From: Thermodesulfobacteriota bacterium
GTDB taxonomy: Bacteria > Desulfobacterota > Syntrophorhabdia > Syntrophorhabdales > JANXAF01
Length of the DNA stretch: 64,000 nucleotides
Reading direction: 5' to 3'
Assembly: GCA_025062045.1 (NCBI GenBank)
Contig: JANXAF010000006.1
Coordinates: forward strand, 326-64,325
Position numbers and translations under genes: made by a program. How positions within the stretch are numbered: the first letter of the stretch is position 1; every line of letters begins with the position of its first letter. Of this stretch, positions 44,925 to 53,942 are shown in pieces. The notes under the pieces are model-generated. The model was not told the origin of the DNA. It was given only the letters and a program-made list of their open reading frames with translations, and did not search any database.

Positions 44925-46424
44925 CTAATCTTGGATTCTCCAATTCTCGATTCCATGTAAAAATCCGTGGGGACTAGGTTCGATTCCTTTTAGTTTTTTA
45001 CTGGCTAAAAAGAGAAGAGGGGTTTCATAGAGGAAAAGGCAGGCCTGCTTTTCGTATAGGAGTCTTTGGACTTTTTTGTAGATTTGGGCTCTTTTTGACC
45101 TGTCAAAGGTTCTTCGTCCTTCTTCCAAGAGTTTATCGACCTCCCTGTCCCTGAATGAAAAAAGGTTCCAGCCACCTTTTGTAGCTTTTGATGAATGCCA
45201 GAGATCGAAAATATCAGGGTCCCAGAGATAGGCTCTCGAGAGGATCACCGAATCGAACTCCTTTTCTTCAAGCATTCCGTGCCTTAAGGTCTGCCAATCG
45301 AATAACCTTATTTTTACTCTTACTCCAATCTTTTTTAGTTGTTCCACAATTAGCTCTGCAACCCTTTGAGCCTCCTTATTTTCTACGTTTACAGAAATAC
45401 TGAATTCCACCTTTTCTAAGTTCATCGTTTTAAAAATCTTCTTTGCGGTTTCTGGATCGTAAGGGATAGGTTTGACACTATCGTCGTAATACCATACATT
45501 CCTCGGATAAGGCCCCAAAGAGATCCTGCCCTTCCCTAAGAGGACCACGCTTATAATTTCCTCTTTGTTTATAGCGTAAGCTATTGCCTTTCTGAATTTC
45601 TCGTTAGCAAAAAGTGGGTTCGATAAGTTAAAGCCTAGGCAAGTGTAGCGGAACGATTCAAACTGGTATTTGTTCAGGTTTTCTTTCGGATTATCTAAAG
45701 CAAAAGACAGAGGTACTTCCGCCGCATGAAGTCTTCCTGTTTTTAACTCTAAATAGCGGATCGCTGGATCCGGAATAAACTTGAGCTTTATTTTTTTAAT
45801 GTTAGGTAGTTTTCCGTAAAACCTTGAAAAACTCTCAAACTCCATAAACTCGCCCCTTCGCCATTTTACGAGTCTATAAGGGCCTGTACCTATCGGAGTC
45901 CTATCTGAAGCATGATGAAGAACGCTATCTTTTAAGTGCTTGGGCAAAATACCGATTGTCCAGCTTTTGAAAGCAGAACCGAAGGGCTCATAATACGTGA
46001 CAATCACTGTTTTGGGATCTTGAGCTCTTATTTCTTTTACTGGACCAAGCGAACCCTTTTTTGGAGATGGAACTTGTAAAGAACTCAAAAGTTCGTAGGT
46101 GAAAATCACATCCTCTGAGCTAAATCTTTTTCCATCGTGCCAGTAAACGTTATCCTTTAGCCTGAATATTACCATCCTTCCTTTGTCCTTTACCTCCCAT
46201 GAGTAGGCAAGCTCCGGGACTGGTTGGCCCGAGTTATCTATGGAGGTAAGCCCTCTATAAATGAGATTGGAAATCATGTGAGAGTTAAGATCCGTAAGGA
46301 AGAAGGGGTTAATCGTTATGGGCTCAGAATCTAGTGCACATAGGATCTCATAAGCACTTTTTCCCTCAGTTATAGATGGGAGAATACAAAGACATATAAG
46401 CCCAAAGAGAGTTACCCTTTTCAT
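44925..46424 (-). CDS. Family 5 extracellular solute-binding protein (peptide/nickel type)
   Basis: This is a periplasmic binding protein of the DppA/OppA/NikA family. The 499-residue precursor has a signal peptide (about 1-22). Typical segments follow: NPFFLTDLNSHMISNLIYRG, WEVKDKGRMVIFRLKDNVYW, WHDGKRFSSEDVIFTYELL and FRKAIAYAINKEEIISVVLLG. The ATG at 46424 shares a base with the stop of the decayed TonB receptor upstream (TGATG). No ABC permease or ATPase genes follow, so it is an orphan here. Nickel, peptides or opines are possible ligands. It appears intact although its receptor partner is broken. Confidence 0.88.
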   Translation of the reverse strand: MKRVTLFGLICLCILPSITEGKSAYEILCALDSEPITINPFFLTDLNSHMISNLIYRGLTSIDNSGQPVPELAYSWEVKDKGRMVIFRLKDNVYWHDGKRFSSEDVIFTYELLSSLQVPSPKKGSLGPVKEIRAQDPKTVIVTYYEPFGSAFKSWTIGILPKHLKDSVLHHASDRTPIGTGPYRLVKWRRGEFMEFESFSRFYGKLPNIKKIKLKFIPDPAIRYLELKTGRLHAAEVPLSFALDNPKENLNKYQFESFRYTCLGFNLSNPLFANEKFRKAIAYAINKEEIISVVLLGKGRISLGPYPRNVWYYDDSVKPIPYDPETAKKIFKTMNLEKVEFSISVNVENKEAQRVAELIVEQLKKIGVRVKIRLFDWQTLRHGMLEEKEFDSVILSRAYLWDPDIFDLWHSSKATKGGWNLFSFRDREVDKLLEEGRRTFDRSKRAQIYKKVQRLLYEKQACLFLYETPLLFLASKKLKGIEPSPHGFLHGIENWRIQD

Positions 46425-47622
46425 CAAAAGTTCCCTCTAAGTCCAATGCCCCAGTTCCTTCCCGCTGCAGGATATCCAAACCTCTCTTGGTACTTTTCGT
46501 TAAAAACGTTATGCAAGTAGCCCAAAATTGTATATTTCTGGTCAGAGGAAAACTCGCTTCCAAATCGAGTGTAAAGTATGAACCTTGAGTTCTTACTCTA
46601 AGATTAGGATTAGGAATAGTATTATTGTTGTATATGACCTTTTGGGAAGAGACAAGCCTTCCATAGAGCCTTATTCTTTCACCTTTTTCACCCTTGTACT
46701 GCAATCCTAGGTTGAGTTTGTGTTAGGGTAGAGTTGGGATCTCGTCAAAGTCCCTATCCCTAGGATCCAGGAATTTTCGCGTTAAAGGGTCGTCCTCTGT
46801 ATGACTTCTCTGAAAACTATAGTTCCCAAAGGCTGAAAATCCTTTTTTGAACTCTTGTGCAACCTCAATCTCACAACCATAAAGAGTAGCTTTCGGGATG
46901 TTGTAAGAAACGTAGTTTATGAGATCGAAGTGGATGTAGTTTTTAACCCTGTAGTAATATGGATGCACCTCCACTGAGGTTTTAGAGGGTAGCTGACTCT
47001 TCCATCCTGCCTGAATTAAAAATCCGTGCTCCTTTTTAAGTGGGAGATCTCCAGTATAAACTCCAGCATCGGGAGAAAAATGCCAGTAATGTTCGGGCGG
47101 GGTAGGGACCCTTAGAACCTGCGCCACAGTAAGGTAAAGAAGGGATCTAGGTGTAAGACTGTAAGTAAGTCTAACCGATGGGGAAAGACCTTCCATCTCT
47201 ATATCCTTTATCCTTTCTTTTTTTCCGGAAGGCCCTGCATTTCCATCGTAACTTACGTATCGTATGGCCGGACTTATCATTAATTTGGGAGTTATTTGAA
47301 TCTCATCTACGACATAAAGACCAAAGGTTTCGGAGTTTACGTAGTTCGGTTCCCTGAGAGGTCCTCTAGTGTCTTTGTGGAGCCGCTTGGCTCCGTCGTC
47401 TTTGAATCTAGTGTAGTCGAATCCAAATCTCATTTCATGGGTGCCTAGAGTGTATCGTATTGAACCATCTGATCCATAGGACTTATCGTCGTACCATTTT
47501 TTATGAAAGATCCGTCCTCGAGCTATTCTCATATTTCAAGCCTTCCTCTCAGCAAAATTTTTCCAGATTCTGATTTCTGCTAATCCATTTTTTAGTCCGT
47601 GCTCGTATCCCAAAAGAAAATT
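46424..47622 (-). pseudogene. Decayed TonB-dependent receptor (barrel part)
   Basis: On the minus strand the frame encodes outer-membrane barrel strands such as GTHEMRFGFDYTRF, LYLTVAQVLRVPTPPEHYWH and VEVHPYYYRVKNYIHFDLI. The normal C-terminal signature is still present: NVFNEKYQERFGYPAAGRNW, then GIGLRGNF and a stop. Three lesions are visible: a TGA at 47538-47536 (after WKNFAERKA), a TAA at 46725-46723 (between EIPTLP and HKLNLGLQY), and a frameshift near 46522. The plug domain, TonB box and signal peptide are missing upstream. The last stop overlaps the start of the binding-protein gene, showing they were once one operon. Confidence 0.88.
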
Positions 47623-48156
47623 AACGATCTTTCTCCTTCACCAACTTCCCTTCTTTAACGTTTCAATCTTTCGGTCTTTCCTTGAGATTTAACCCCCATC
47701 ATTCACCAAGTTAGAGAAAGCGAAAATCGATAGAAAAACTTTTCCCCTCTATCAATACTCAGATGGTTCGCTTTTTTACTCCAAAATGAGCTACCCAGGA
47801 AGCAACTTGTACCCCGTAGAACTTTTCAAAAATTTTCCCACAGGAAGATCTATCTCCAAGTATCTAGCAGGTCTCAGTTTCTTATCGTTCCATCAGTCAG
47901 AAAAGAAAACTGAACTTATGTAGCACCACACATTTGAGTGTGCCGGTACCTCGATACAATTGGCACAAGGCATGGATTAGTAATAACTGGCAACCTTAAG
48001 GATCTTTGAACCTTCATCTGAAAGAAACTCTCCAAAATTTTTCTGTTTAAACTCTATTCAAGGGAAGGAATCAGTCCTCTTGTAGATAAAGTGGGCAGAG
48101 AAGATCTTTTCTGAAATACAAACCATCTACGAAAGGAAAAAGCAAGTCAGCACTTC
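47623..48156. other. Region upstream of the decayed receptor, no recognisable gene
   Basis: About 530 bases where the 5' part of the TonB receptor (signal peptide and plug) would be expected. All frames are interrupted. A short plausible beta-strand stretch (FFYRFSLSLT) on the minus strand near 47710 may be a relic. I see no RNA gene or repeat. Confidence 0.4.
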
Positions 48157-48250
48157 TGGCGGAGAGAGAGGGATTTGAACCCTCGGTTCCGCTTTTTAGC
48201 GGAACACACGATTTCCAGTCGTGCTCCTTCGGCCGCTCGGACATCTCTCC
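48157..48250 (-). tRNA. tRNA-Ser (anticodon GGA)
   Basis: The minus strand folds as a class II tRNA. Acceptor stem GGAGAGA pairs with TCTCTCC, the anticodon loop is CTGGAAA (anticodon GGA, reads UCC/UCU), and the long variable arm TTCCGCTAAAAAGCGGAA is typical of tRNA-Ser. The T-loop is GTTCAAATC. The discriminator is G, and a genomic CCA follows. Confidence 0.95.
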
Positions 48251-48298
48251 ACCATCATTTTTATAACATATGCCATTTTTATCTTACAAGCCTCGGTT

Positions 48299-49198
48299 TC
48301 ATTCTATCTCAATTCGAAATTTTTCTTCCAAGTGGTGGGGGTGGTAAGAGATCTTTGCCCTTCGTAGTCCCGGTATACCAAGATCCTGCTCTCTATTGAT
48401 GTAAATTGCGTCTTTTGCGCAAATTTCACTGAACTTCTGATTTATGAGACTGAAAAGACCCGGGTATTCAGGGTCTGCTTTTTCAACATGGACGACCATG
48501 GTCGTGTCGTTTAACATCTCGCCTATGGAAAAAGCAACTACCTTTTTTCCGAGTAAAATTACTCCTCCAATTAGATTCAATTTCTCATAATTGTCAAAGA
48601 GCTCGCAGACGGCCTCAAACTCCGCAACAAGGCTTTTGTCTTTTGGGTCTTTTTTCTTTTCTACCCACCTTCTGTGTACTTCGATACAGCCTTCCATGTG
48701 ATCCCTTTCCAGAATCTGGAATTCGAGAGGGTAAATCCTCAAAAGCCTATTTATATGGTTTCTTGGGATTCGGTACCTTTTCCCTCTGAGATAGGCTAAA
48801 TCGTCCCTCGAATAAACGTAATCGAAGTGGTCCCTTTGAGGAAACACCGAAACATTTTGAGTCCCGAGAATCTCTTTCACGAATCTCATATCGGCCCTTT
48901 CTATTATCGCTTTCTTCGACGAAGTTTTTCGTTTTAGCCATTCAATGAAGGCAAACAAGGTCTTTCTATCTCTTACACCGATAGGCTGGAAGCCATAGAC
49001 TCTTTTAGGATCCGCCTCACAAACGCAAAAAAGGGTCTCATCGACTACCGCCCACCTAAGTCCATAGTATTTTCTCCACATAAAGAGGTTCGTGAATGTC
49101 CATTCTGATGTTGTGGGCCTATAGGCCCTGATTATCCTCTCAATGTGAACTCTATCATCTATTGTTATCTCCTTGAAGTTTGGAAATACTGGGACCAC
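48299..49198 (-). CDS. DUF2156 / phosphatidylglycerol lysyltransferase C-terminal-like acyltransferase
   Basis: The 299-residue protein matches the DUF2156 family, which has two GNAT-like folds and is related to the catalytic part of MprF and FemX-type aminoacyl transferases. Recognisable segments are TSEWTFTNLFMWRKYYGLRW, YSRDDLAYLRGKRYRIPRNH, VVAFSIGEMLNDTTMVVHVE and INREQDLGIPGLRRAKISYHP, the last split over the C-terminal motif. It has no membrane helices, unlike MprF. The start is GTG with GGGAG six bases upstream. A role in aminoacylating lipids or cell-wall precursors from aminoacyl-tRNA is possible but unproven. A tRNA-Ser gene follows. Confidence 0.85.
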   Translation of the reverse strand: MVPVFPNFKEITIDDRVHIERIIRAYRPTTSEWTFTNLFMWRKYYGLRWAVVDETLFCVCEADPKRVYGFQPIGVRDRKTLFAFIEWLKRKTSSKKAIIERADMRFVKEILGTQNVSVFPQRDHFDYVYSRDDLAYLRGKRYRIPRNHINRLLRIYPLEFQILERDHMEGCIEVHRRWVEKKKDPKDKSLVAEFEAVCELFDNYEKLNLIGGVILLGKKVVAFSIGEMLNDTTMVVHVEKADPEYPGLFSLINQKFSEICAKDAIYINREQDLGIPGLRRAKISYHPHHLEEKFRIEIE

Positions 49199-49255
49199 GT
49201 AAGCTCCCTGATAATCTTTTCTCAGAAAGTTTAAAAGTCCCGGATTAAAATTGTT

Positions 49256-49284
49256 TTGTGCTCACAAGAAATTTGGCATAATAT
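49256..49284 (+). promoter_or_regulatory. Promoter of the CoA-disulfide-reductase-like gene, with palindrome
   Basis: TTGTGC (49256-49261), 17 bases and TATAAT-like TAATAT (49279-49284). The -35 is part of TTGTG-CT-CACAA (49256-49267), an inverted repeat that could be a repressor site. Its two-base gap is too short for a Rex box. Confidence 0.45.
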
Positions 49285-49315
49285 CTTTTACACTGCAAGA
49301 CTTATGGAGGATAGT

Positions 49316-50674
49316 ATGGAAAGGAGCCAAAGAATTATCGTTGTGGGCGGAAATGCCGCAGGAATGAGTGCGGCTTCCGCAGCAAAAAGGATAAACAAAA
49401 GTGCGGAGGTTATCGTTTTAGAGAAGGATGGCTATATTTCTTATGCCACTTGTAGCCTTCCCTACTTTATCTCTGGGGACGTAAAGGATTTCGAACAGCT
49501 CATAGTCCTAACTCCAGATGTAGCCGAAAAAGAAAGGGGTATTAAGGTCCTACTTCACAAGGAGGTCATAGATATAGATGTGGAAAAAGGTAAAGTCTCG
49601 GTTAAAGATCACAACGACGGAAAAGAGGAAGAGTACGGTTTCGACACCCTTGTGCTCGCTCTAGGTGCCTCGCCAATAAGACCGGATGTGCCTGGAATAG
49701 ATTCAGAGGGCATATTTACGATCAGAACGCTCAAAGACGGGCTTATGATAAAAGAGTTTATAGAAAAAACAAGGCCAAAAGATGCGGTGATTGTGGGCGG
49801 AGGCTATATTGGGATTGAGATGTCTGAAAGTTTAAGGAAAAGGGGGATCAATGTTACGATCGTCGAAAAGATGGACAGAATTTTGGGCACAATGGAGGAA
49901 GAGATAACTCAATCTGTTGAGGAGATTCTTAAAAAGCATAACGTGCGCATTCTTAAGAACACCAGCCTTTTTGGTTTTGGAACTATGAATAAAAGAGTAA
50001 CCAGCGTCATCACTGATGCCGAGGAGATTCTGACGGATATGGTCATTCTTGCCATAGGGGTCAAGCCCAATTCCGAAATAGCCCTAAGGGCTGGTATAAC
50101 ACTCGGGACGGCCAACGCTATAGCTGTCGATGAAAACACAAGAACCAATATCGAAAACGTATTCGCTGCGGGTGACTGCGCCGAATCTTTCCATTTGGTA
50201 ACAGGGAAGAAAGTGTACATCCCTCTTGGAACGACAGCAAATAGGCAAGGAAGGATAGCCGGTGAAAATGCATCAGGAAAAAGAAGCCTTTTTAAGGGAG
50301 TTTTAGGTACAGCCATGACCAAAGTGTTTGAACTTGAAGTGGCAAGGACTGGAATATCATCAATTGAGGCCCAAAGAGAGGGGATCGATTTCATAAAAGT
50401 TACAATAACTGGAAGCTCGAGAAGCAGAGCTTACCCCGCGGGAAAGACCATCAGAATAACTTACATAGTCGATAAGAAAACAGGACTTCTTCTTGGTGCG
50501 CAGATGGTAGGAGAAGAAGGTGTCGCACTACGGATAGACACATTAGCAAGCTGTATACATAATCGCATGACTGTTCATGATGTGGCCTCAATTGACCTGG
50601 GGTATGCTCCGCCTTTTGCGACCGTCTGGGACCCAATTCTAATTGCGGCAAACGAGGCCATAAAAAGACTTTAA
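49316..50674 (+). CDS. CoA-disulfide reductase / NADH oxidase-type flavoprotein
   Basis: The 452-residue pyridine nucleotide-disulfide oxidoreductase has an FAD-binding N terminus (VVGGNAAGMSAASAA, 9-23). The single redox cysteine is C46 in YATCSLPYFISG, as in coenzyme A disulfide reductase and NADH oxidases. The NAD(P)H motif VIVGGGYIGIEMSESLRKRG follows in the middle, then FAD motif VFAAGDCAES and a dimerisation domain (about 325-450). I start at ATG 49316 with GGAGG five bases upstream; ATG 49304 is possible. The enzyme would reduce CoA disulfide, oxygen or polysulfide (Npsr-type) with NAD(P)H. Oxygen or sulfur stress defence fits an anaerobe. Confidence 0.9.
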   Translation: MERSQRIIVVGGNAAGMSAASAAKRINKSAEVIVLEKDGYISYATCSLPYFISGDVKDFEQLIVLTPDVAEKERGIKVLLHKEVIDIDVEKGKVSVKDHNDGKEEEYGFDTLVLALGASPIRPDVPGIDSEGIFTIRTLKDGLMIKEFIEKTRPKDAVIVGGGYIGIEMSESLRKRGINVTIVEKMDRILGTMEEEITQSVEEILKKHNVRILKNTSLFGFGTMNKRVTSVITDAEEILTDMVILAIGVKPNSEIALRAGITLGTANAIAVDENTRTNIENVFAAGDCAESFHLVTGKKVYIPLGTTANRQGRIAGENASGKRSLFKGVLGTAMTKVFELEVARTGISSIEAQREGIDFIKVTITGSSRSRAYPAGKTIRITYIVDKKTGLLLGAQMVGEEGVALRIDTLASCIHNRMTVHDVASIDLGYAPPFATVWDPILIAANEAIKRL

Positions 50675-50692
50675 CCGATAAATGTCTTTAAA

Positions 50693-51490
50693 ATGGAATA
50701 TGGACCTGTAGTTCCCGCCTTTTTAGCTGGTGTTATGACATGGGCTCTTACGGCACTTGGTGCATCGACTGTTTTTTTGTTTAAAAGTGCGCCGACTAAA
50801 CTAAACTATCTTACGCTCGGATTTGCAGCTGGTGTTATGACTTCTGCTAGTTTCTGGTCCCTCATCCTCCCTGCTCTTGAGATGAGTGAGACTTTCCATG
50901 AGTTCAAGTGGCTTCCTGTCTCTTTGGGATTCGTAATAGGGGTTTTCTTTTTGAGAATCGTCGATTATTTTTTACCCCATATCCATCCGTATTTCAAAGA
51001 AGGTTCCTATGAAGGATTGAGAGTCGATCTAAAAAAGTATACCTTGCTCTTTCTTGCCATGACTCTCCACAATATTCCCGAGGGTCTAGCGATAGGTGTT
51101 TCCTACGCCGCATCCTTCCTGGATCCTTCAAATCTAAGTCATTATTCTCCTTACGCCTTGGCGTTTGGAATTGGACTACAGAATTTGCCCGAAGGGATGG
51201 CAGTTACATTTCCTTTAAGAAAAAGCGGGCTTTCCAATTTTCGATCCTTTCTTTACGGACAGTTTTCAGGTGCGGTGGAACCGGTCTTTGCTCTAATTGG
51301 AGCAATTGCGACATCTTTTTTCTCTTCTGCCCTTCCCTACGTTATGGGCTTTGCCGCAGGAACAATGATTTATGTGGTCATTGAGGACCTTATACCAGAG
51401 TCCCAAAGTGGCGGAAATACAGATATACCGACTCTTGGCTTTATGACAGGATTTCTACTTATGATGATTCTAGATCTCAGCCTTGGATAA
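50693..51490 (+). CDS. ZIP-family metal transporter
   Basis: The 265-residue inner-membrane protein has eight predicted helices. ZIP metal-site motifs are LHNIPEGLAIG in helix 4 and GLQNLPEGMAVTFPL in helix 5, and EDLIPES follows near helix 7. A short histidine pair (LPHIHPYF) in the loop before helix 4 may sense metal. Members import zinc, iron or other divalent cations. The ATG at 50693 has no clear ribosome binding site. It lies 18 bases after the flavoprotein gene, so co-transcription is likely. Confidence 0.92.
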   Translation: MEYGPVVPAFLAGVMTWALTALGASTVFLFKSAPTKLNYLTLGFAAGVMTSASFWSLILPALEMSETFHEFKWLPVSLGFVIGVFFLRIVDYFLPHIHPYFKEGSYEGLRVDLKKYTLLFLAMTLHNIPEGLAIGVSYAASFLDPSNLSHYSPYALAFGIGLQNLPEGMAVTFPLRKSGLSNFRSFLYGQFSGAVEPVFALIGAIATSFFSSALPYVMGFAAGTMIYVVIEDLIPESQSGGNTDIPTLGFMTGFLLMMILDLSLG

Positions 51491-51491
51491 T

Positions 51492-51518
51492 TTGACAGGC
51501 CGCTGAAATTGTTATAAA
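51492..51518 (+). promoter_or_regulatory. Promoter of tRNA-Leu
   Basis: TTGACA (51492-51497) and TATAAA (51513-51518) are separated by 15 bases; a TAAATA two bases further would give 17. The start would lie near 51525, just before the mature tRNA 5' end at 51532. Confidence 0.5.
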
Positions 51519-51531
51519 TAACTCCTTAAGT

Positions 51532-51619
51532 GCCTGGGTGGCGGAACTGGTAGACGCAAGGGACTTAAAATCCCTCGGAGCCCCGTTGCTCTGTACGAGT
51601 TCGACTCTCGTCCCAGGCA
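51532..51619 (+). tRNA. tRNA-Leu (anticodon UAA)
   Basis: A class II tRNA. Acceptor stem GCCTGGG pairs with CCCAGGC, the D-loop contains AACTGGTAGACGC, and the anticodon stem-loop is GGGACTTAAAATCCC (anticodon TAA). A long variable arm precedes the T-loop GTTCGACTC. The discriminator is A. CCA is not encoded, unlike the nearby tRNA-Ser. Confidence 0.95.
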
Positions 51620-51644
51620 CAATTTTTATTGGAGATCTTAAGAT

Positions 51645-52190
51645 ATGCTAAGAGAATGGGAAATTTTAGACTCTTACATGGCTTCCGACTTCAAAATCTT
51701 CAAAGTAGGTGTACAGAATGCCTTATGCCCCAGGACAGGAAAGGTCTCTCAATTTTACACAATCCACACTCCCCCCTGGGTCAACGTAATCCCACTCACA
51801 GAAGACAGAAAGGTTGTAATGATAAGGCAGTTTAGGTTTGGATCTCAAAGCTTCTGCTTAGAGATTCCCGGAGGACTTGTGGATAACGAAACTCCTGAAG
51901 AAGCGGCAAAAAGAGAGTTACTGGAGGAGACTGGTTATTCGGGAGACTATGTCGAATTTCTTGGCTCTGTTAACCCAAATCCTGCCTTATTTGACAATGA
52001 GTGTAGTACGTTTCTCGTAAAAAACGTGAAAGAGGTTGGCAAAAAGAATTTGGACCCCAATGAGGACATAGAAGTAGTCCTTGTGCCCTTAAAAGACATA
52101 CCTCAACTCATAATGAAAGGAACAATAAATCACGCACTTGTGGTTGCAGCTTTCTGTTTTTACTTCCTTAAATACCCCGAGAATGCCTAA
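51645..52190 (+). CDS. NUDIX hydrolase, ADP-ribose pyrophosphatase-like
   Basis: The 181-residue enzyme has a complete Nudix box: GGLVDNETPEEAAKRELLEE lies around residues 85-104, containing the metal-binding RELLEE. The preceding VVMIRQFRFGSQSFCLEIPG is typical of ADP-ribose/NDP-sugar pyrophosphatases, and NPNPALFDNECSTF follows. It probably cleaves ADP-ribose or a related nucleoside diphosphate derivative to AMP and a phosphorylated product. GGAG lies 10 bases before the ATG. It starts 25 bases after tRNA-Leu and overlaps mobB by eight bases. Confidence 0.92.
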   Translation: MLREWEILDSYMASDFKIFKVGVQNALCPRTGKVSQFYTIHTPPWVNVIPLTEDRKVVMIRQFRFGSQSFCLEIPGGLVDNETPEEAAKRELLEETGYSGDYVEFLGSVNPNPALFDNECSTFLVKNVKEVGKKNLDPNEDIEVVLVPLKDIPQLIMKGTINHALVVAAFCFYFLKYPENA

Positions 52191-52680
52191 TCGGACTATC
52201 CCAATCCTTGCCATCGTTGGTTGGTCAAAGAGTGGAAAAACTACGTTTCTAGAAAAACTAATTCGAGCCGCAAAAGAGAAAGGCCTAAAAGTGGGAGCGG
52301 TCAAGCATACGCATCACTCGTTAGAGAACGAAGATAAAGACACCCAAAGGCTTGCAAATGCAGGAGCTGATCCGGTACTTTTAGTCTCCGATAAGTTTCT
52401 TTTAGTCACAAAAAAGACGGAACGAGAACTTTCCCTCGAAAAAATCGTCGATGATTTTTTAGGTGATGTGGATATCGTTCTTGCGGAGGGTTTCAAAGGT
52501 TCGAAATTTCCAAAGATAGAGGTTTACTCCGAAAAGGAAGGAGCCCTCTTTAAAGAAGATCCCTATATTTTGGCAGTTGTGGCTAAAGAGAAACTCGATA
52601 CCGATCTTCCGGTTTTTGGACCAGATGACGTAGAAAGGGTTCTCGATTTTATAATCCGTAAATTCTCTTTAGCTCCTTGA
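52183..52680 (+). CDS. mobB: Molybdopterin-guanine dinucleotide biosynthesis accessory protein MobB
   Basis: MobB is a GTP-binding adapter that supports MobA in making the dinucleotide form of molybdenum cofactor. The 165-residue protein has the P-loop VGWSKSGKTTFLEKL (about 9-23), VKHTHHSLENEDKDTQRLANAG and LAEGFKGSKFPKIEVY, all family hallmarks. The ATG at 52183 overlaps the NUDIX stop by eight bases. An in-frame start further upstream lies deep inside that gene. Its 3' end overlaps the convergent LpxC gene by 32 bases. It may serve enzymes like the molybdenum hydroxylase at 1.4-4 kb, although that class often uses MCD cofactor. Confidence 0.92.
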   Translation: MPNRTIPILAIVGWSKSGKTTFLEKLIRAAKEKGLKVGAVKHTHHSLENEDKDTQRLANAGADPVLLVSDKFLLVTKKTERELSLEKIVDDFLGDVDIVLAEGFKGSKFPKIEVYSEKEGALFKEDPYILAVVAKEKLDTDLPVFGPDDVERVLDFIIRKFSLAP

Positions 52681-53896
52681 CTAAAGCTATGTTTTCTAAG
52701 TGTCCGGTGTGTCTTGCCGTTATTTTTCCTATGACTGGTCTATTGAGAAGGTAAAGGTCACCTAGTAGATCGAGGATTTTGTGCCTTACAAATTCATCCT
52801 CGTATCTTAGCTTAGTATTTATGACCTTTTCTCCATCTAAAAGGATCACGTTGTTTATCCTTCCTCCCTCCCCAAAACCCATCCTCGAAAGCATCTCAAA
52901 GTCACTTAGAAAACCGTAAGTCCTTGACGGTGCTATCTCTTTTACGAATTCGTCAAGCCCCCCTTTGAAGACGTAATTCTGATAGTTTATAGGGGGACGG
53001 CTCTCGATGGTAAAATCTACAATAAGTTCATCGGACGGCTCTATCGATAGGTATTTCCTTTGCGGCAAGTTATCGAGTACGAAAGGTTCCTTTACTACTA
53101 TCGGTTCTACATGGGCGGATTGTTCTACAATCCCAGCTTCCTGAAACTTTTCGCATATTTGAGCAGCAGAACCATCAAGAATAGGGACCTCTTCGGAAAC
53201 CTTAACTAATAGGTTTGTAATGCCGAACATATGACAGCTCGCCATGAGATGTTCTATGGTCCTTACTATACAGTTTCTTCCTTTAAGAGAAGAAGCGTAA
53301 CCGATAGAGTATACGTGATCGATAAAGGCAGGTATCCTCTCCCCATCTGGCACATGTTCAAATATTATGCCTGTGTTTTCAGGCATGGGAAGAAGAATCA
53401 TCCCGGTTTTCACTCCTGTGTGTAAACCGTGACCGTAAAGCACTATGCTTTTGCCTATTGTCTTTTGAATGAAGGTTCTTTCGCCTGTAAGGATGGACTT
53501 CATTTCGAAGGACGTTTCCTTAAGCGGAGTCTCCTTTGAATCGCTAAGACACCTCCCTATAACCTCAAGCACTTTTTCCAAGGATAAAGGCTTTTCGAGG
53601 AAGTCTATCGCTCCTTTCTTAACAGCCTCTACGGCTGTTGAGATATTACCGTGCCCGGATATAACGACAACCTTAGCTTCCTTATTTACCCTCTTAATCC
53701 TCTTTAGCACCTCTATCCCATCCATCTCCGGCATCCAAATATCCAGTATCACGAGATCTGGATTTTCCCTTTCATAAACGGCAATCCCTTTCTTTCCGTC
53801 CTCCGCTTTTAAAACTGAAAAGCCCTCATCCTCTAATATCGAGGAAAGACTTTCAAGTATGTCTTTTTCGTCGTCAATTATGAGAATCTTTTGCAT
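52649..53896 (-). CDS. lpxC: Fusion of a response-regulator receiver domain to LpxC deacetylase
   Basis: LpxC removes acetate from UDP-3-O-acyl-GlcNAc, the committed step of lipid A synthesis. This 415-residue protein has an N-terminal receiver domain (1-118) with acidic pocket D8/D9, phosphoacceptor D52 (VILDIWMPEMDG), S80 (VVISGHGN) and K102 (FLEKPL), most like NtrX/NtrC receivers. A 25-residue linker leads to a complete LpxC domain (about 144-415). Its catalytic residues are E215-H216 (TIEHLMAS), H372 and D376 (RHKILDLLGD) and H399 (TGHLEN). The ATG at 53896 directly begins the receiver. No histidine kinase gene is adjacent. Phosphorylation probably tunes lipid A synthesis; this is inference. 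Confidence 0.95.
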   Translation of the reverse strand: MQKILIIDDEKDILESLSSILEDEGFSVLKAEDGKKGIAVYERENPDLVILDIWMPEMDGIEVLKRIKRVNKEAKVVVISGHGNISTAVEAVKKGAIDFLEKPLSLEKVLEVIGRCLSDSKETPLKETSFEMKSILTGERTFIQKTIGKSIVLYGHGLHTGVKTGMILLPMPENTGIIFEHVPDGERIPAFIDHVYSIGYASSLKGRNCIVRTIEHLMASCHMFGITNLLVKVSEEVPILDGSAAQICEKFQEAGIVEQSAHVEPIVVKEPFVLDNLPQRKYLSIEPSDELIVDFTIESRPPINYQNYVFKGGLDEFVKEIAPSRTYGFLSDFEMLSRMGFGEGGRINNVILLDGEKVINTKLRYEDEFVRHKILDLLGDLYLLNRPVIGKITARHTGHLENIALVKELKRIYGL

Positions 53897-53942
53897 AGCA
53901 TTATTTTAAATAACGCCTGGAGGTTTAACAAGATTTTTGGAA

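Noticed and set aside
49256-49267. TTGTG-CT-CACAA as a Rex binding site
   Set aside because: Rex sites have six or more bases between half sites; here there are two.
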